Below are positions 7,805 to 14,934 of a DNA stretch of 64,000 nt, piece after piece. Source of the DNA: Phyllobacterium phragmitis. Its GTDB lineage: Bacteria; Pseudomonadota; Alphaproteobacteria; Rhizobiales; Rhizobiaceae. Below the pieces are notes generated by a model, which worked only from the letters and a program-made list of their open reading frames with translations, did no database searches and was not told the origin of the DNA. Numbering within the stretch: position 1 is the stretch's first letter; every line of letters begins with the position of its first letter. Location: NCBI RefSeq assembly GCF_002980495.1, contig NZ_PVBR01000026.1, forward strand, positions 1 to 64,000, in the 5' to 3' direction. The position numbers and the translations under genes were made by a program.

Positions 7805-7992
7805 CTATGCCTCACCGATGCCGCTGTTACGACGGTTGGAAAAGGGTGTTTGCCACCGTCAAGAGTGAGGAACGCCTGAACGCATCGTTTCCGTCTGAAA
7901 GTGAACTGCTCTAATAGATACTCAGCCAGGGCGGAGGAGGAAAATAGCATGGAGAGGCAAATGAATGCCCGCGAAAATTGTTTCGTAAGCAT
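7795..7992 (-). CDS. Possible small secreted protein, 65 residues
   Basis: This frame starts at an ATG (7992) with GCGGAG six bases upstream. The N terminus looks like a signal peptide (basic start, hydrophobic FICLSMLFSSSALA, possible cleavage after ALA). The remaining 42 residues match nothing I know, and the 3' end runs into the intergenic palindrome. A plus-strand frame at 7949-8089 with its own GGAGGAGG site overlaps it, and both cannot easily be real. I list it only as a candidate. Confidence 0.25.
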   Translation of the reverse strand: MLTKQFSRAFICLSMLFSSSALAEYLLEQFTFRRKRCVQAFLTLDGGKHPFPTVVTAASVRHRFL

Positions 7993-8162
7993 AATATCTC
8001 CGCACGGGTTGAAGATACGGAGCGTGCCAATGATTGCGGTATACGCGAATCGCCTTTTTGCAAAACTGTATGTTTTGAAAATCCCTTAGGCGCGTTAAAT
8101 TTTAGCCCTTGCCCGCCGTCAAGCCGATCGACCAAATGTCCGGCCATATCGGCTTCGGGATA

Positions 8163-9794
8163 TCAGGCCGAAACCTTCCGGCCGTCAGGGAGCAGTTCAC
8201 CGCGTTTCTCCAGTTCCTCGCGGATCAGTTTCTTGGTGACCTTGCCATAGGCCGATTTTGGCAGGCTCTCCCAGAACACGAACCATTTCGGCATCTTGTA
8301 GCGGGCGATCCTGCCGTGGAGCCATCGATTGAGATCGTCAGGCCCGACGGCTGAACCGGCGCGCGCCACGCAGACCGCGATGCCGACTTCGCCCCACATC
8401 GGATCGGCAATACCGAGAACCGCCGCCTCACTGATATCGGAGTGCAGCAGGATCTTTTCCTCGATCTCGCGCGGATAGATGTTTGATCCGCCTGAGATAT
8501 ACATGTCGGAAGAGCGGCCGGTGATATAGAGGAAACCGTTTTCGTCCATATGACCGAGATCGCCCGTCCGGAACCAGCCGTTCCTGAAAGCCTTCGCATT
8601 GGCTTCCGGATTATCGTAATAGCCGGCGAAGACCGCCGGACCGATGACGCAGATTTCGCCGGTCATGCCGGGAGCGGCCTCCTCGCCCCGATCGTTCTGG
8701 ATCTGTACTTCCATCCCCGTGCGCTCAAAGCCGCATGTGCCGATCCGCGCCTCCGGCCCGTCTTCCGCTATGTGCTGGGCGGGGGGAAGCACGGTGATAT
8801 TGCCGGTCACCTCGCCAAGGCCGAAATATTGGACGAGAACCGGCCCGAGCTTCTCAATCGCGCGTTTCTGGTCCGCTCGGTACATCGGTGCGCCAGCATA
8901 GATCACATAGCGCAGCGACGAATGGTCGAACAGATCGACGGAAGCGTCCTCCACCAGCATCTTCAGGATCGTCGGGACCGTGAAGGCATTGCTGACGCGC
9001 CATTTCTCGATCAGTGCCCAGATGACCGTGACATCGAGCTTTTCGGCCGGCGGCAGGATGGTCTTGACCCCATGCGCGACCTGGGCGAGCTGATGGATGC
9101 CGGCACCATGGGAGAGGGGAGCGACGACGATCGACGCGTCGTCCCGTCCGGTTCCCGGCATCAGGTCGCAAAGATGATTGGTGATGACGAAGGCCATCTG
9201 TCCATGAGTGAGCACCGCCGCCTTCGGCCGGCCCGTCGTGCCTGACGTGAAGAAGAACCAGCAGGGATCGTCCCGGTCAACTGCGACGCTCTTGCAGGCG
9301 TGGCCGAGAAAACGTTCGACGATCCTGTCATAATCCTCGCCGAAATCCGCCTCGCCGATCGCAAAGATAAATCCAAGATCGGGCGCGGCCTCCCGGCAGG
9401 CTTTCGCGTGACCTGGAAATGCTGCGCCGCAGATCATGCCGCACGCGCCGCTGGCCTTCGCCAGATAGGCCACCTCCTCGGGCGACTGGCGGTAATTGGT
9501 CGGAACCCAGACGGCGCCGATGCGAAAACAGGCGAACATCGATTCGAACATCTGGTTGCAATTCGCCGCCTGAACCAGAATGCGGTCACCCTTTGTCACA
9601 CCGAATTCGGCGATAAGCGCTGCCGCCATGGCGTTGACGCGGTTCTCCATCTCGGCCCACGTCCATTGCCGCTCGCCCCAGACGAAGCCGATGTCCTGCG
9701 GGTTGCGCCGTGCCGCCTGGGTCAGAAAATGCGCAAGGTTCATGACGCGCGTCGAAATCGGGCCGACGCCGCCGCGCGGACCCTTCGTCATCAT
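8163..9794 (-). CDS. Acyl-CoA synthetase / AMP-dependent ligase
   Basis: This 543-residue enzyme should activate a carboxylic acid to its acyl-CoA through an acyl-adenylate. The adenylation core carries the P-loop-like FFTSGTTGRPKAAVLTH, the YFGLGEVTG motif, and GWFRTGDLGHMDENGFLYITGR. The C-terminal lid has the expected Lys in SAYGKVTKKL. Its ATG overlaps the thiolase stop (ATGA), so the two are translationally coupled. It ends an iclR-thiolase-synthetase operon facing a TRAP transporter. Medium- or long-chain, aromatic or other acids are all possible. The likely substrate is whatever the transporter imports. Confidence 0.88.
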   Translation of the reverse strand: MMTKGPRGGVGPISTRVMNLAHFLTQAARRNPQDIGFVWGERQWTWAEMENRVNAMAAALIAEFGVTKGDRILVQAANCNQMFESMFACFRIGAVWVPTNYRQSPEEVAYLAKASGACGMICGAAFPGHAKACREAAPDLGFIFAIGEADFGEDYDRIVERFLGHACKSVAVDRDDPCWFFFTSGTTGRPKAAVLTHGQMAFVITNHLCDLMPGTGRDDASIVVAPLSHGAGIHQLAQVAHGVKTILPPAEKLDVTVIWALIEKWRVSNAFTVPTILKMLVEDASVDLFDHSSLRYVIYAGAPMYRADQKRAIEKLGPVLVQYFGLGEVTGNITVLPPAQHIAEDGPEARIGTCGFERTGMEVQIQNDRGEEAAPGMTGEICVIGPAVFAGYYDNPEANAKAFRNGWFRTGDLGHMDENGFLYITGRSSDMYISGGSNIYPREIEEKILLHSDISEAAVLGIADPMWGEVGIAVCVARAGSAVGPDDLNRWLHGRIARYKMPKWFVFWESLPKSAYGKVTKKLIREELEKRGELLPDGRKVSA

Positions 9795-10960
9795 CTCACG
9801 CGCTCCAGGATCGAAACATAATTGGCGACCGCCGCTCCGCCCATGTTGAATATTCCTGCAAGATCGGCATCTTTGACCTGCATGTCGCCTGCCTCGCCCA
9901 TCAACTGCATCGCCGCCATGATGTGCATCGACACCCCGGTCGCGCCGATCGGATGCCCCTTGGATTTCAAGCCGCCCGACGGGTTGACCGGCAGCCTGCC
10001 ATCCTTGTTCGTCACGCCTTCGCGCACGATGCGATGGCCTTCGCCCGGCTTGGCAAGGCCCATCGCCTCATATTCGATCAGTTCCGCGATGGTGAAGCAG
10101 TCATGCGTCTCCACGAAGGAGAGATCGTCGAGGCTCGTATTCGCATCGGAGAGCGCCCCGGCCCAGGCACGGCGCGCCCCTTCGAAGGCCAGCATGTCTC
10201 GCCGGCTGAGCGCCAGGAAATCGTTTGCTTGCCTGCGGGCACGAAAGCCGATGGCGCGCGTCAGAGCCGCCGCTGTTTCCTCATCGGCGATGACAAGTGC
10301 TGCCGCACCGTCGGAAACCAGCGAACAGTCCGTGCGGCGCAGCGGCGCGGCGACATAAGGATTCTTTTCCGAAACGGTGTTGCAGAATTCGAAGCCGAAA
10401 TCCTTGCGCATATGCGCGTAAGGGTTGGCCATGCCGTTGGCGTGGTTCTTTGCCGCGATCATGGCGAGCTCTTCCGAGCGGTCTCCATAGCGCTGGAAAT
10501 AGGCTTGCGCGATGCGACCGAACAGGCCGGCGAACCCGCCTTCCACGTCCGCCTCTTCCCCGCGGTAGCTGGCGCCGAGCAGGATGTCGCCCACCTCCGC
10601 CGTCGGCGTCGCCGTCATCTTCTCCGCACCGACGACGAGCGCGATGCGGCCGCGCCCCGCCTCGATGAAATCCATCGCGCTATAAAGTGCAGCCGACCCC
10701 GTGGCGCAGGCATTTTCGAGCCGGACGGCGGGCACATGGGCAAGCGCCTCATTGTTCATCGCCACGAGCGCACCCTGAAAATCCTGCTTGAAGAAGCCGT
10801 TGTTCATAACGCCGACGAAGATGCCGTCGACATCTTCCGGCGCAATGCCGGCATGTTCGAGCGCCGGCGCGGCAACGGACGCCATCAGCTGCTCGGTATT
10901 CTCCAGTTCGGATTTTCCGAAGGGCGAATGGGCCCATCCCACGATCTGCGCTTTCGTCAT
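9791..10960 (-). CDS. SCP2-type thiolase / acetyl-CoA acetyltransferase-like
   Basis: This 389-residue thiolase-fold enzyme has the nucleophilic cysteine in ENACATGSAAL and the GHPIGATG histidine motif. The second, C-terminal cysteine of canonical thiolases is absent: the matching segment reads FNMGGAAVANY. That pattern is typical of the SCPx/SCP2-like branch, so classical acetoacetyl-CoA thiolysis is not assured. The frame extends upstream into iclR, but the ATG at 10960 has GAGGAG upstream and overlaps the iclR stop by four bases. It sits between iclR and the acyl-CoA synthetase and probably cleaves or transfers the activated acyl group. Confidence 0.87.
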   Translation of the reverse strand: MTKAQIVGWAHSPFGKSELENTEQLMASVAAPALEHAGIAPEDVDGIFVGVMNNGFFKQDFQGALVAMNNEALAHVPAVRLENACATGSAALYSAMDFIEAGRGRIALVVGAEKMTATPTAEVGDILLGASYRGEEADVEGGFAGLFGRIAQAYFQRYGDRSEELAMIAAKNHANGMANPYAHMRKDFGFEFCNTVSEKNPYVAAPLRRTDCSLVSDGAAALVIADEETAAALTRAIGFRARRQANDFLALSRRDMLAFEGARRAWAGALSDANTSLDDLSFVETHDCFTIAELIEYEAMGLAKPGEGHRIVREGVTNKDGRLPVNPSGGLKSKGHPIGATGVSMHIMAAMQLMGEAGDMQVKDADLAGIFNMGGAAVANYVSILERVR

Positions 10961-11811
10961 TTGGGTGGTCTCCTCGTTTGAAATCTTGGTGCGGGCTGCT
11001 CGCGTGGCCGATTGCGGGAGGCGAACATCTGGGCGAGCTTCTCCTCCACCAACCTTGCCTCTTCCCTCAGACAGCCGGCAAGCTCGGCCTGTCTCGGTTC
11101 CTGCATGCGGCTGTCGATGGCGGCGATGCTGAGCGCTCCGGCCGGCCGGCCGTCGGGCGTCAATACCGATACCCCGATCCCCCATGAATTGGCGATGATG
11201 AGACCGGGATTGAGCGAATAGCCCCTGGCGCGCGTCAGCGCCACGTCGTCGCGGATACGTTCAGGCGTCAGCATCGGGTAGCTCTCCTCCAGCAGCCCTG
11301 CATTGCCCGAAAGTATCGTCTCTATCTCCTCGTCGGGTAAAGCGGAAAGTATCGCCAGCGATCCCGCGCCGCATCCAAGCGGATGCTCGAAACCCGCCTG
11401 GAGCACATGCGTGCGTACCGGATAGGTGCCTTCCTCTCGGTGCAGGCATACCGAAAAGGCGTCGCGCCGCACGGATAGGAAGCTCGAATCCTGCGTCTTC
11501 TTCGACAAGCGGATCAGGCTTTCCATGGAAAGCTGCAGCAGGCCGAACCGCCGCGAGGCGAGGCTCCCCAGCACATAGGCTTCTTCTCCGAGATGATAGC
11601 GTCGGGTTTCGTCGTCCTGTTCCACCAGGCCCGCGCGCATCAGCGCCAGCAGCAAGCGCCGTGTCGTCGGCTTGTTGAGGCTGCTTTCCTCGACCAGTCC
11701 GGAGAGCGAAACGCCACGGTCGGCATGCCTCCCCACCATGGCCAGGAGGCCGAGAGCGCGGTCCACGCTTTGCGATCCGAAGATTCCGACCATTGTGCCT
11801 GGTGGCCTCAT
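10957..11811 (-). CDS. IclR-family transcriptional regulator
   Basis: This 284-residue regulator has an N-terminal winged helix (about 10-70, with QSVDRALGLLAMV and SSLNKPTTRRLLLAL). A C-terminal effector-binding IclR domain follows (about 85-255, with GCGAGSLAILSALPDEE and INS-like IANSWGIGVSVL). It leads a coupled operon with the thiolase and acyl-CoA synthetase and is divergent from dctPQM. Two matching palindromes in the intergenic region, one only 5 bp before this start codon, are its probable operators. A second in-frame ATG lies six codons in. The effector is probably the transported acid or its CoA ester. Confidence 0.9.
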   Translation of the reverse strand: MRPPGTMVGIFGSQSVDRALGLLAMVGRHADRGVSLSGLVEESSLNKPTTRRLLLALMRAGLVEQDDETRRYHLGEEAYVLGSLASRRFGLLQLSMESLIRLSKKTQDSSFLSVRRDAFSVCLHREEGTYPVRTHVLQAGFEHPLGCGAGSLAILSALPDEEIETILSGNAGLLEESYPMLTPERIRDDVALTRARGYSLNPGLIIANSWGIGVSVLTPDGRPAGALSIAAIDSRMQEPRQAELAGCLREEARLVEEKLAQMFASRNRPREQPAPRFQTRRPPK

Positions 11812-11816
11812 GATGA

Positions 11817-11829
11817 TCCATAATATGGA
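11817..11829. promoter_or_regulatory. Predicted IclR operator 1 (next to iclR)
   Basis: Arms TCCATA and TATGGA flank a single A, followed by CCT. The site lies just upstream of the iclR start codon, suited to autoregulation, and shares TCCAT-N3-ATGGACCT with site 2. Confidence 0.65.
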
Positions 11830-11943
11830 CCTACAATTTATCGAAGGTGCCAGAGGAAGTAAAGAAGTTCACTATCATCTACACTTCCTCCATGCGTAGC
11901 GAATGCAGCCATAAATTACGGGTTCCATACAGAGGTAAAATGT

Positions 11944-11956
11944 TCCATTATATGGA
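11944..11956. promoter_or_regulatory. Predicted IclR operator 2 (toward dctP)
   Basis: TCCAT and ATGGA flank TAT, followed by CCT exactly as in site 1. It lies about 70 bp upstream of the dctP start, in the promoter region of the TRAP operon. Confidence 0.65.
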
Positions 11957-12026
11957 CCTGTATCCGGTTCGGAATGATTGTGGAGGTCAGTCCCGGGCCG
12001 TTGGGTGAGCCAAAGGAGGAGCCATC

Positions 12027-13031
12027 ATGAAATTTGCCAAGCTGGGCATCGCTGCCCTCACATCTGTCGTGGCGAGCTTCGCCCTGTTGGGCGCGGTCTC
12101 GGCCGAGACCTTCAGGCTGTCGCAAAATACGGGCAATACCACGACCTGGCAAAAGGGCGCGGAGAAGTTCAATGAGTTGCTGAGCGCGGCGACCGATGGA
12201 AAGATGCAGGTTCGCACCTTTCCCAATGCAACGCTTTCCGGCGGCGACCAGATGAAACAGGCCGAGATGGTCAGCCGTGGAGCGCTCGATTTCGTCATCA
12301 CCTCGGCCATCAACGTGACGCCGCTGGTGCCGGAAATGGCGGTATTCTCGCTGCCCTATCTCTATAGCGACTATGCGCAGGTCGACGCCAGCACTGATGG
12401 CCCGGCGGGCGAGAAGATGAAGGAAATCATGGCCAGTCGCGATATCATCGTGCTGGCCTGGGGCGAAAACGGCTTTCGCGAAGTCACCAACAATGTCCGG
12501 CCCATCAAGTCGCCAGCCGATATGAAGGGGCTGAAGATGCGTGTTGCCGGTCCGATGTATATCGACGTGATGAATGCGCTCGGCGCCAACCCGCAGCAGA
12601 TGCAATGGACCGAGACGTTCACCGCGCTCCAGCAGGGCGTGGTCGACGGGCAGGAAAATCCGATCGGCGCCGTCATCATTCCGCAGCGCGTCTACGAAGT
12701 GCAGAAATATCTGACCGCCTGGCATTATTCCTACGATCCCATCTTCCTCGGTGTCAGCAAGAAACGCTGGGATTCATGGGACGATGAAACGAAGGCGAAG
12801 GTCCAGAAAGCGGCTGTTGAAGCCATGGCCTATCAAAAGAAGATCACGCGCGAGGATACCGAAAAAGGCATCGCCTTCCTGCGCGAGAAGGGCATGGACG
12901 TCTATGAGCCGACGACCGAGGAAATCGGCGCCTTCCGTGAAGCGACGAAGCCTGCCTTCGATAGTTGGGCGGCAAAGGTCGGTCCGGATCTGGTGAAAAC
13001 CTTTCAGGATGCGATTTCAGGATCCAATTGA
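12027..13031 (+). CDS. dctP: TRAP transporter solute-binding protein, DctP family
   Basis: This 334-residue periplasmic protein captures an organic acid and hands it to the DctQM membrane complex. It has a Sec signal peptide (about 1-27, ending AVSAE) and family motifs GDQMKQAEMVSRGALDF, FREVTNNVRPIKSPADMKGLKMRV and ALQQGVVDGQENP. The conserved arginine expected to bind the substrate carboxylate lies in GLKMRVAG. The ATG follows a strong AGGAGGAG site. It opens the dctPQM operon divergent from iclR. An intrinsic terminator separates it from dctQ. The substrate is not known, but the adjacent acyl-CoA synthetase points to a carboxylate. Confidence 0.92.
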   Translation: MKFAKLGIAALTSVVASFALLGAVSAETFRLSQNTGNTTTWQKGAEKFNELLSAATDGKMQVRTFPNATLSGGDQMKQAEMVSRGALDFVITSAINVTPLVPEMAVFSLPYLYSDYAQVDASTDGPAGEKMKEIMASRDIIVLAWGENGFREVTNNVRPIKSPADMKGLKMRVAGPMYIDVMNALGANPQQMQWTETFTALQQGVVDGQENPIGAVIIPQRVYEVQKYLTAWHYSYDPIFLGVSKKRWDSWDDETKAKVQKAAVEAMAYQKKITREDTEKGIAFLREKGMDVYEPTTEEIGAFREATKPAFDSWAAKVGPDLVKTFQDAISGSN

Positions 13032-13059
13032 CGCCGAAGGCTTGAGCCGCGAAGAAGAG

Positions 13060-13082
13060 AAAGCCGGTTCGCCGGCTTTTTT
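13060..13082 (+). terminator. Intrinsic terminator between dctP and dctQ
   Basis: AAAGCCGG (13060-13067) pairs with CCGGCTTT (13072-13079) around TTCG, and a run of six T follows (13077-13082). It probably reduces transcription of the membrane genes relative to the abundant binding protein. Confidence 0.8.
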
Positions 13083-13111
13083 GCCAATCGGGCTGCGGGA
13101 GGAACCAAGCC

Positions 13112-13609
13112 ATGCGCTTTGTGCTGCGCGACGCCGAAAAGATCATCTGTGCGGTCATCTTCCTTGCGATGACGGCGCTCGGCTTCGTCAATGTCGTCGT
13201 TCGCTATGCGACCAATTATTCGCTGGCCTCCTCCGAGGAGCTTTTGACCAACGGATTTCTGCTGCTCACCATTTTCGGCGCGGCGGTGGCGGCACGCACG
13301 GGCGACCATCTCGCCGTCACCCTCGTCTACGATCTGGTTCCCACCCCTTTGCGGAAGCTTATCCTGATCGTCTCGAGCGTTCTCGCGGTTCTGCTGCTGG
13401 CGCTTTCCGCCTGGTTCTGCTGGCAGTTGACGGCCAATCAGATGGCAAGCGGCATTCGCTCCTACGCCCTGCAGATCCCGGCCTGGTATTACAGCGCCGG
13501 CCTGCCATTCGGCTTCGCGCTGATCATCCTGCGTTACGCCCAGCATGCGATGGATAGCTGGCGCGATATGGAGAACAAGACGGAAAATGGGGATCAGGCC
13601 CATGTCTGA
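13112..13609 (+). CDS. dctQ: TRAP transporter small permease, DctQ family
   Basis: This 165-residue membrane protein has four hydrophobic segments in the usual DctQ arrangement: VIFLAMTALGFVNVVVRY, LLLTIFGAAVAARTGDHLAV, LILIVSSVLAVLLLALSAWF and YYSAGLPFGFALIILRY. It forms the membrane complex with DctM. A GGGAGG site precedes the ATG. Its stop overlaps the dctM start by eight bases, indicating coupled translation. It lies 30 bp after the dctP terminator. Confidence 0.9.
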   Translation: MRFVLRDAEKIICAVIFLAMTALGFVNVVVRYATNYSLASSEELLTNGFLLLTIFGAAVAARTGDHLAVTLVYDLVPTPLRKLILIVSSVLAVLLLALSAWFCWQLTANQMASGIRSYALQIPAWYYSAGLPFGFALIILRYAQHAMDSWRDMENKTENGDQAHV

Positions 13610-14924
13610 TCTCGGCGCCGGCAGCCAGATGGTGATCCTGTTCTTCATCCTGCTCTTCCTGCGTGTCCCGGTCGCCTTCGCGCTGGGTCTTTCGGCGGTC
13701 TATGCGATGTGGGTCCTGGGCTTCGGCCTTGATTTAGCCGGCGATCTGATCGCCACCGGCATTGCCAAATTCTCGCTCCTCGCCATCCCGTTCTTTATCC
13801 TTGCCGGCACGCTCATGGGCTCGCTCGGCATTGCCGAGCGGATGATCCGCTTCTTTCGCGTGCTGATCGGCAGCCTGCCCGGCGGCATGGGCGTGGTCGG
13901 CACGGTGGTCTGCCTGTTCTGGGGCGCGGTCAGCGGATCCGGCCCCGCTTCGGTCGCCGCCATCGGGCCGCTGATCATCAAGGGCATGGCCGAGGATGGC
14001 TATTCGCGCAGCTTCGCAGCCGGTCTCGTCTGCACCGGCGCGGCACTCTCGATCGTCATTCCGCCTTCGATCGGCCTCGTCATCTATGGCGTCATCGCCG
14101 AAACCTCGATTTCCGATCTCTTCATCGCAGCGATCATCCCGGGTCTGTTCATGGGCGTCCTGATGCTGTTCACGCTTCCCTTCGCAAGGAAGAATGCCGG
14201 CCTCGGCGGAGCGCCGAGCCTCGACCGGCTCATGCCGCAGCCCCATGCCGATCTGCCCTATCTCAGGCGGCTCTGGAGCAGCTTCCAGGAATCGTTTTGG
14301 GGTCTGATGACGCCTGTTGTCATCCTGGGCGGCATCTATTCCGGCATGTTCACGCCAACCGAGGCTGCCATCGTCGCAACCGTCTATGCACTTGTCATAG
14401 GCGGCATCGTCTACCGCACCCTCACCATCCGGGGCTTTTATGATTCACTCGTGGCGGCAAGCGCATCGTCGGCGGTCGTCATGCTCGTCGTCGCCTATGC
14501 CAGCCTGTTCGGATGGGTGGTGACGGTCGATGATCTGATCGGCCAATATTCCGCATTCCTGCTCGGCCTCAGCGAAAGCCAATGGATCATCCTGCTGGTG
14601 ATCATGCTGGTGTTGCTGATCGCCGGCATGTTCATGGACGCCATCACCATCATGTTCATCACGCTGCCGATCTTCCTGCCGGTGGCGCGCGAACTGGGCT
14701 GGGATCCCGTCTGGTTCGGCGTGCTGGTGATGATCAATCTGGCGATCGGCCTCTTCACGCCGCCTGTCGGCATCAATCTCTATGTGGCGGCCAATATCAC
14801 ACGCCTGCCCCTGGAGCGGATCGCCCGCGGCGCGGTCCCTTTCCTCCTCACCAGCCTGATCGGGCTCGGCCTGGTCGCCATGTTTCCGCAGATGTCGCGC
14901 TTTCTCGTCGATGCCTTGAAATAG
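13602..14924 (+). CDS. dctM: TRAP transporter large permease, DctM family
   Basis: This 440-residue polytopic protein is the sodium-coupled transport channel of the TRAP system. About twelve hydrophobic helices are visible, with family motifs FFILAGTLMGSLGIAERM, GAVSGSGPASVAAIGPL, IPPSIGLVIYG and NLAIGLFTPPVGINLYV. The frame extends 19 codons upstream, but the ATG at 13602 fits the usual N terminus and overlaps the dctQ stop. It ends convergently 10 bp from the fhuB stop with no obvious terminator between them. Confidence 0.92.
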   Translation: MSDLGAGSQMVILFFILLFLRVPVAFALGLSAVYAMWVLGFGLDLAGDLIATGIAKFSLLAIPFFILAGTLMGSLGIAERMIRFFRVLIGSLPGGMGVVGTVVCLFWGAVSGSGPASVAAIGPLIIKGMAEDGYSRSFAAGLVCTGAALSIVIPPSIGLVIYGVIAETSISDLFIAAIIPGLFMGVLMLFTLPFARKNAGLGGAPSLDRLMPQPHADLPYLRRLWSSFQESFWGLMTPVVILGGIYSGMFTPTEAAIVATVYALVIGGIVYRTLTIRGFYDSLVAASASSAVVMLVVAYASLFGWVVTVDDLIGQYSAFLLGLSESQWIILLVIMLVLLIAGMFMDAITIMFITLPIFLPVARELGWDPVWFGVLVMINLAIGLFTPPVGINLYVAANITRLPLERIARGAVPFLLTSLIGLGLVAMFPQMSRFLVDALK

Positions 14925-14934
14925 CTGAGCGGCA

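Larger units (their letters stand above)
7337..8162. other. Intergenic region with small candidate ORFs and palindromes
   Basis: More than 800 bp separate marR from the acyl-CoA synthetase gene. I see a small minus-strand ORF with a good ribosome site (7392-7583), a GC-rich hairpin (7611-7630), a Rhizobiales-type palindrome (7782-7804), and two mutually exclusive small ORFs at 7795-7992 (minus) and 7949-8089 (plus). No longer gene is supportable. Confidence 0.6.
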
